Below, in pieces: positions 7,221 through 10,905 of a DNA stretch of 10,905 bases. Each line of letters begins with the position of its first letter. Position 1 is the stretch's first letter. The notes beneath the pieces were generated by a model, which saw only the letters and a program-made list of their open reading frames with translations, was not told the DNA's origin and made no database searches. The stretch lies in contig JAJYMF010000231.1 of assembly GCA_021787175.1 (NCBI GenBank), positions 1 through 10,905 on the forward strand. The letters run 5' to 3'. The stretch is from Pseudomonadota bacterium. GTDB lineage: Bacteria > Pseudomonadota > Gammaproteobacteria > Xanthomonadales > Rhodanobacteraceae. Made by a program: the position numbers and the translations under genes.

Positions 7221-8302
7221 CGATGCCGCTGCGCGTGGTCGATGCCGGTCTGCGCGAGGGCCGGTTCAACATCGCGCTCGACCAGGCGATGATCGAGGCC
7301 CACCAGGCGGGGCACATCCCCGATTCGCTGCGCTTCATCCACTTTCCACCCACCGCGCTGGTCGGGCGCCACCAGGAGCTGGGCACCGAGATCGATCTCG
7401 CGTATTGCCGCCGGCACGGCATCGGGGTCGGGCGGCGCATCACCGGCGGTGGCGCGATCTATCTCGACCAGGGGCAGCTGGGGTGGGCGCTGGTGCTCAG
7501 CCGCCGCACCCTGGGTCTGGCCTCGCTGGGCGACGTCGCCGGCGCCATCTGCAAGGCGGTTGCGACCGGTCTGAATCGTTTCGGTCTCGACGCCCGCTAT
7601 CGCCCGCGCAACGACATCGAGGTGGACGGACGCAAGATCAGCGGCACCGGGGGCCTGTACGACGGCGACACGCTGATCTACCAGGGCACGGTCCTGGTGG
7701 ACATGAACAGCGAGGCGATGCTCGGCGCCCTGCGCGTGCCGAAAGCCAAGATGGAAAAGCGCGGCCTCGACTCGATGATCCAGCGCGTGGTGACGCTGCG
7801 CGAGCTGCTGGGCGACGCGACGCCCGGCATCGATGCGGTGCAGGAGGCGCTGCTGGCCGGATTCCGGGAATGTCTCGGGCTGCAGGCCGTCGCGGGGACA
7901 CTGGCCGACGCGGAGATGCGGCAGGCACAGCGGCTCTACGACACCGAGATCGGCCGCGATGCCTTCGTCGCCGAAATCGACGGCCCGCCGGGCAGCGGCG
8001 ATGTCAGCGTGGGCACGCACAGTTGCGCCGGTGGAACCGTCACGGCCTATGTGCGCAGGGAAGGGGCCGACGGACGCCGCATCGGCCAGGTGCTGATCAC
8101 CGGCGATTTCTTCGTCGCTCCGCCGCGCATCGTCTTCGATCTCGAAGGGCATCTGCGCGGCACCGAGATCGGCTCGCTGCGGGCGTCCATCGACGCCTTC
8201 TTCGCCGCGCATCCGGTCGCCGTGCTGTCGATCACGGCGGCAGATTTCAGTCGTTCGATCGAGGCCGCGATCGAGTCCGCGACGAGTGGCGCGGAGCACT
8301 GA
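7217..8302 (+). CDS. slpl: Lipoate-protein ligase sLpl(AB), LplA-LplB fusion
   Basis: A 361-residue cytosolic ligase that activates lipoate or octanoate with ATP and transfers it to a lysine of a carrier, here most likely LbpA. The catalytic LplA domain (about 10-240) shows the acyl-adenylate loop RRITGGGAIY (73-82) and the lysine motif DIEVDGRKISGTGG, with K140 as the conserved catalytic lysine. The C-terminal part (about 240-345), with CAGGTVTAYVR and RIGQVLITGDFF, corresponds to the small LplB/accessory domain, fused as in the sulfur-oxidiser type sLpl(AB). The gene starts inside the lipS2 stop (ATGA, 7217-7220), with a second in-frame ATG six bases later. It closes the operon and converges with lbpA, the likely substrate gene, leaving 98 bp with GC-rich hairpins. 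Ordinary salvage LplA is the alternative, but the LipS1/LipS2 pair and LbpA favour the dedicated pathway. Confidence 0.9.
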   Translation: MTMPLRVVDAGLREGRFNIALDQAMIEAHQAGHIPDSLRFIHFPPTALVGRHQELGTEIDLAYCRRHGIGVGRRITGGGAIYLDQGQLGWALVLSRRTLGLASLGDVAGAICKAVATGLNRFGLDARYRPRNDIEVDGRKISGTGGLYDGDTLIYQGTVLVDMNSEAMLGALRVPKAKMEKRGLDSMIQRVVTLRELLGDATPGIDAVQEALLAGFRECLGLQAVAGTLADAEMRQAQRLYDTEIGRDAFVAEIDGPPGSGDVSVGTHSCAGGTVTAYVRREGADGRRIGQVLITGDFFVAPPRIVFDLEGHLRGTEIGSLRASIDAFFAAHPVAVLSITAADFSRSIEAAIESATSGAEH

Positions 8303-8336
8303 TCCACGTGTGCCTGCCGCAATGAGCCGCGCTGCC

Positions 8337-8377
8337 CGCGCCGCCCCGGCGCGCAGGACGAGCCTGGCAGCCTGCGC
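8337..8377. terminator. Overlapping GC hairpins between convergent slpl and lbpA
   Basis: CGCGCCG (8337-8343) pairs with CGGCGCG (8347-8353) around a CCC loop. GCGCAGG (8351-8357) pairs with CCTGCGC (8371-8377) around a 13-base loop. The two stems share bases 8351-8353, so only one can form fully at a time. They lie in the middle of the 98-bp convergent gap, where a bidirectional terminator would be expected. No T-run follows on either strand, so rho-independent action is not assured. Confidence 0.35.
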
Positions 8378-8400
8378 GGGTCCGCGTCGTTCCCGGGCGC

Positions 8401-8841
8401 TCAAGCGCAGCCGGCAAAACCGTCAGCGGCCATCTTCGCCTCGTAGGGCGCCGCCACCTGACCGCCCGGCACCAGCGACTTCTTCGCTTCCTCCCAGGCG
8501 GTCGGCTTGACCCGCATCAGCCAGCCGCCCTGGTAGGGATCGGCGTTGGCGAGCTTGGGATCGGCCGTCAGCGCATCATTGACCGCGGTCACCTCGCCAT
8601 CGAAGGCGATCTTGGCCGGGCCGACCCACTTGCCCGACTCGATCGTGGCGCAGGACTTGCCGGCCTGCAGCGGCTTGCCCGCCTTCTTCGGCGTCACCGC
8701 GACCAGCTGTCCGGCCAGTGCCACGGCGACCATGGTCAGGCCGGTCACGACGCTGCCGTCCGGCTCTTCCCGGTACCACATGTTGTTGGGGACGTCGTAC
8801 AGGAGTTCGTCGGGGAACACGCAACCGCGGGCCGTCGCCAT
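8401..8841 (-). CDS. lbpA: Lipoate-binding protein LbpA (GcvH-like)
   Basis: A 146-residue GcvH-fold carrier whose lipoyl group is attached to K71 in SCATIESGKWVGP. The hammerhead fold is readable from VVTGLT (31-36), the lipoyl hairpin (64-75), FDGEVTAVND (80-89) and the glycine-cleavage-like DPYQGGWLMRVKP (101-113). I prefer LbpA to the glycine-cleavage H protein for three reasons: the lysine context is ESGKWVG rather than ESVKAASD, the N-terminus reads GCVFPDELLYDV, and the neighbours are LipS1, LipS2 and sLpl(AB) with no gcvT or gcvP. In sHdr organisms LbpA shuttles intermediates for the heterodisulfide reductase-like complex; that complex is not in this window. The start at 8841 has AGGAG (complement of 8850-8854) eight bases upstream. 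A TAAGAT (complement of 8874-8879) is a possible -10, with no clear -35. The gene is not in the ligase operon and must be controlled separately. Confidence 0.88.
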   Translation of the reverse strand: MATARGCVFPDELLYDVPNNMWYREEPDGSVVTGLTMVAVALAGQLVAVTPKKAGKPLQAGKSCATIESGKWVGPAKIAFDGEVTAVNDALTADPKLANADPYQGGWLMRVKPTAWEEAKKSLVPGGQVAAPYEAKMAADGFAGCA

Positions 8842-9057
8842 GATGCATTCTCCTCATCCGTTGCGCTCACGATATCTTATCCGCGGCATGGCGCGTGCCC
8901 GGCGGCGACGGCGCCCACGGCGCGCGCACGATGCACGCCTATCCCGCCTTGCCCGGCGTCGCGATCCGGGCGATTTGTCAGGACACGTGGCGCCTGTTCG
9001 GGGGTGCCGTGCGCTGCGCGAGCGCGACCCGCCCGACTTGTCCGGAGCCTGCTGACC

Positions 9058-10143
9058 TTGTCCACGCCGATCCGCAAGATCGTGCATGTCGACATGGACG
9101 CGTTCTACGCGTCGGTCGAGCAGCGCGACGACTCCGCGCTGCGCGGACGCCCGGTGGTGGTGGCCTGGCGCGGCGCCCGCTCGGTCGTCTGCGCGGCCAG
9201 CTACGAGGCGCGCGCCTACGGCGTGCGCTCGGCGATGCCGGCGCTGCGCGCCGAACGCCTGTGCCCGCAGGCGGTGTTCGTGGCGCCGGACTTTGCGCGC
9301 TACAAGGCGGTGTCGCGGCAGGTGCGCGAAATCTTCGCGCGCCACACCGACGTGATCGAACCGCTGTCGCTGGACGAGGCCTACCTCGACGTCAGCGTGA
9401 CCAAGACCGGCCTGGCCTCGGCCACCGCGACCGCGCAGGCGATCCGCGCGGCGATCCGCGAGGAGACCCGGCTGACCGCCTCGGCCGGCGTCGCGCCCAA
9501 CAAGTTTCTGGCCAAGATCGCCTCCGACTGGCGCAAGCCCGACGGCCTGTTCGTGATCCGCCCGGCGCAGGTCGCCGCCTTTCTGGTCCCGCTGCCGGTC
9601 GGCCGTCTGCCCGGCGTCGGCCGGGTGATGGAGGGCAGGCTCGCCGAGCTGGGCGTGCGCACCGTCGGCGAGCTGCGCGCGTACGAGCTGACCCTGCTCG
9701 AACAGCGCTTCGGCCGCTGGGGCCGGCGCCTGCACGAGCTGGCGCGCGGCATCGACGAGCATCCGGTGCAGACCGAACGCCCGACCCTGCAGATCTCCGC
9801 TGAGGACACCTTCGAGCGCGACCTGCGCCTCGATCAGCTCGAGCCGCACATCGGCCGCCTCGCCGAGAAAGCCTGGGCCGGCTATCAGCGCGAGCACGGA
9901 CGCATCGCGCGCACCGTGGTCCTCAAGCTCAAGACCGCCGACTTCCGCACCCTCACCCGCAGCCTCACCCCGCCGCTGCGACCCGCCAGCGCGGCGGAAC
10001 TGGCCGCGCTGGCCTGCGCCCTGCGCGAGCGCGTCGATCTCGAACCCGACACCCTGTATCGGCTGGTCGGCGTCGGCCTGTCCGGCTTCGTCGATGCCGA
10101 CAGTCCGGTCGTGCAGTCGGATCTGTTCGCGGCGGGTCGGTGA
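9058..10143 (+). CDS. dinB: DNA polymerase IV, Y family
   Basis: A 361-residue error-prone translesion polymerase. Catalytic acidic residues are D12 (HVDMDAFYASVEQ) and D106-E107 (LSLDEAYLDV). The position of the E. coli F13 steric gate is held by Y17. Next come AASYEARAYGVRSAMP (fingers), SAGVAPNKFLAKIASD (palm) and a helix-hairpin-helix thumb element, LPGVGRVMEGRLAELGV (184-200). The C-terminus holds QSDLF (353-357), a standard beta-clamp-binding motif. I chose the TTG at 9058: it gives the usual N-terminus (STPIRKIVHVDMD), and GGAG (9044-9047) lies ten bases upstream. An in-frame GTG at 9004 would add 18 atypical residues; a GTG at 9082 is a shorter option. I found no clear LexA box in the 216 bp between lbpA and dinB; TTGTCA at 8975 is a possible -35 with a poor -10. 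Length is normal (E. coli 351). Confidence 0.95.
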   Translation: MSTPIRKIVHVDMDAFYASVEQRDDSALRGRPVVVAWRGARSVVCAASYEARAYGVRSAMPALRAERLCPQAVFVAPDFARYKAVSRQVREIFARHTDVIEPLSLDEAYLDVSVTKTGLASATATAQAIRAAIREETRLTASAGVAPNKFLAKIASDWRKPDGLFVIRPAQVAAFLVPLPVGRLPGVGRVMEGRLAELGVRTVGELRAYELTLLEQRFGRWGRRLHELARGIDEHPVQTERPTLQISAEDTFERDLRLDQLEPHIGRLAEKAWAGYQREHGRIARTVVLKLKTADFRTLTRSLTPPLRPASAAELAALACALRERVDLEPDTLYRLVGVGLSGFVDADSPVVQSDLFAAGR

Positions 10144-10230
10144 GGGGGCGTGCGGTCCGGCGGCGGTGCAGATAGCGGCGCAAGCGCCTGGTGAAGGCAT
10201 GCTGCGGGTCGCCGCCGCGGAAACATCCAA

Positions 10231-10259
10231 TTGACAGCATGCCGGGTGAAGCTGAACAT
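10231..10259 (+). promoter_or_regulatory. Candidate promoter reading into the gene cassette
   Basis: TTGACA (10231-10236) is a perfect -35 hexamer, followed after 17 bases by GAACAT (10254-10259), a weak -10 (three of six). It lies in the 151-bp gap between the dinB stop and the cassette boundary and points toward the cassette. That is the place and direction expected of a cassette promoter (Pc). The rest of the gap holds a small GGCGC-AA-GCGCC hairpin (10177-10188) without a T-run and the palindrome CCCCGGGG (10271-10278). I see no other gene in it. Confidence 0.3.
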
Positions 10260-10294
10260 CCGGCGTTATCCCCCGGGGTCGGGGTCTGATTCTT

Positions 10295-10304
10295 GTTAGG
10301 TGCC
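10295..10304 (+). other. Integron-type recombination core site at the cassette start
   Basis: GTTAGGT (10295-10301) fits the R' core consensus GTTRRRY, with the crossover expected between G10295 and T10296. The ten bases GTTAGGTGCC are the exact reverse complement of GGCACCTAAC at 10886-10895, as expected when a cassette's leading bases come from its own attC. No RYYYAAC half-site lies 57-141 bp upstream, so the left partner is not a full attC. It is either an attI or a secondary target, and the cassette is probably first in its array. Confidence 0.62.
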
Positions 10305-10305
10305 A

Positions 10306-10881
10306 ATGGAAGATTCCTTGCCGATTTGGCCACAGCATGAAGCCTTCTACATACAGAGCATGCTTTTTCATACAAGGCAGGCATGCGTTTCCATCGATCT
10401 GATAGCGGAGTTGGTGTGTCGCTTGTCTAACGAGCGCAAGGCCGGAGTCGCGTTCGACTTCGATTGCTCGGTCGCGCTAGATCACGTACAAAACATTGTG
10501 TTTCGCGCGGCAGCCATTTCTCGTTACTTTTGGCCGTCGAGGAAGCGCTTTGATGACCGTGGCGCGAGGCTTAGGGCTGCGTTTGAGATCAATGAAGACT
10601 CCGTTTTACGCAACCGTGGTCTTCGAGATGCAGCAGAACACTTCGACGAGCGCTTAGACGACTACCTAAAAGGCGGAATTGTCGGCTATATCATCCCTGA
10701 GTGGTTCGGCCTGCTACACAAGCAAGAGATTCCTACTCACTACTTTCGTGCGTACTTCATCAACACTGGATACCTCCGAATTTTAGATCAAGAGTTCTTT
10801 GTTCAACCCATTGTTGAGGAGATTATTCGGGTGCATAACTCGCTGGCCAGCTTCGATGAGAACGGCGGGCGGATGCCGTGA
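10306..10881 (+). CDS. Cassette-borne protein of unknown function, HEPN-like motif
   Basis: A 191-residue protein starting at the ATG at 10306, two bases after the core-site repeat. A GTG at 10300, inside the repeat, is in frame and could add two residues. I see no signal peptide or membrane helix and recognise no named family. The most striking stretch is LRNRGLRDAAEHFDERLDDY (101-120), helical and charged, containing R107-x4-H112, which fits the Rx4-6H motif of HEPN nucleases. Helix-like segments before it (about 25-75) would suit an all-helical fold. The C-terminal part (125-180) is aromatic-rich (EWFG, HYFRAYF, EFFVQP). HEPN domains occur in toxins and abortive-infection proteins, and cassettes often carry such genes, but the motif is short and could be chance. 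AT-richer codons than the neighbours indicate separate origin. Expression would depend on an upstream promoter such as TTGACA at 10231. Confidence 0.8.
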   Translation: MEDSLPIWPQHEAFYIQSMLFHTRQACVSIDLIAELVCRLSNERKAGVAFDFDCSVALDHVQNIVFRAAAISRYFWPSRKRFDDRGARLRAAFEINEDSVLRNRGLRDAAEHFDERLDDYLKGGIVGYIIPEWFGLLHKQEIPTHYFRAYFINTGYLRILDQEFFVQPIVEEIIRVHNSLASFDENGGRMP

Positions 10882-10885
10882 GTTT

Positions 10886-10905
10886 GGCACCTAACAATTC
10901 CAAGC
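10886..10905 (+). other. Left end of an attC recombination site, cut by the window end
   Basis: Five bases after the cassette gene's stop comes GGCACCTAAC, whose last seven bases ACCTAAC fit the R'' core consensus RYYYAAC. AATTC and CAAGC follow, closely like the left arm of known attC sites such as that of aadA (TCTAACAATTCGTTCAAGC). The R'' box is the exact complement of the GTTAGGT that opens the cassette, as required for folding the attC bottom strand. The central loop and right half lie beyond the window. Confidence 0.74.

Larger units (their letters stand above)
10296..10905 (+). mobile_element. Integron gene cassette, 3' end outside the window
   Basis: The segment begins at a core-site crossover point, has one gene starting ten bases inside, and ends in the left part of an attC just after the stop. 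This compact plan is that of integron gene cassettes. Its base composition is visibly lower in GC than everything to its left, as expected of transferred DNA. No integrase gene is present in the window: the neighbour on the left is dinB. The array, if there is one, continues to the right. Confidence 0.7.

Noticed and set aside
7109..8404. 431-codon open frame on the - strand across the ligase
   Set aside because: It is a shadow of slpl, whose RRITGGG and GRKISG motifs show the + strand is coding.
8401..8841. Glycine-cleavage H protein (gcvH)
   Set aside because: The lysine context ESGKWVGP, the absence of gcvT/gcvP nearby and the company of lipS1, lipS2 and slpl favour LbpA. Not excluded without a tree.
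8854..10371. 505-codon open frame on the - strand
   Set aside because: It is antisense to dinB and runs through non-coding gap sequence. The polymerase motifs on the + strand are decisive.
10295..10895. 10-bp inverted repeats as ends of an insertion sequence
   Set aside because: The enclosed protein has no transposase features, there is no target duplication outside the repeats (TTCTT versus AATTC), and both repeats match integron core-site consensus with an attC-like continuation.
1..10905. tRNA, rRNA or CRISPR array
   Set aside because: I saw no cloverleaf-like sequence, no rRNA-like conserved stretch and no regularly spaced direct repeats.

Overview
The window is GC-rich throughout, apart from its last ~600 bp. 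The codon usage, the Sec-exported gamma-glutamyltransferase and the DinB sequence suggest a proteobacterium. A gammaproteobacterium of the Xanthomonadales type, or a similar high-GC sulfur-oxidising lineage, is the best guess, but no marker gene here fixes the taxon.

Layout. Positions 1-1218 (+) hold the 3' part of an unrecognised gene. It converges with a periplasmic gamma-glutamyltransferase, ggt (1228-3009, -), and a perfect 13-bp hairpin lies near the junction. Upstream of ggt on the same strand is a small four-cysteine, zinc-ribbon-like protein (3187-3483, -). A 265-bp divergent intergenic region follows. From it a tightly packed four-gene + strand operon begins: a class I HDAC/AcuC-type deacylase (3749-4891), two radical SAM proteins recognised as LipS1 (4891-5964) and LipS2 (5961-7220), and an LplA-LplB fusion ligase of the sLpl(AB) type (7217-8302). 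The joints are TGATG, ATGA and ATGA overlaps, so the genes are probably translationally coupled. Converging on this operon is a GcvH-like lipoate-binding protein, LbpA (8401-8841, -). DNA polymerase IV, dinB, follows (9058-10143, +). The window ends in an AT-richer integron gene cassette (from 10296) that carries one unknown gene (10306-10881) and the left end of an attC site (10886-10905).

How the genes work together. LbpA, sLpl(AB), LipS1 and LipS2 form a complete route for making protein-bound lipoate independently of LipB/LipA. The ligase loads octanoate or lipoate onto LbpA Lys71, and the two radical SAM enzymes insert the sulfurs. This route is known from organisms with the sulfur-oxidising heterodisulfide reductase-like (sHdr) pathway, although no hdr gene is in the window. 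The unusual part is the HDAC-family hydrolase as first gene of the operon. A lysine deacylase made together with a lysine acylation machine suggests that the lipoyl (or octanoyl or acetyl) mark may be removable. That is inference.

A second point of interest is the cassette. Its boundaries, GTTAGGTGCC and GGCACCTAAC, are exact reverse complements fitting the integron core-site consensus, and the sequence after the second one looks like an attC. It sits directly downstream of dinB with no integrase gene in the window.
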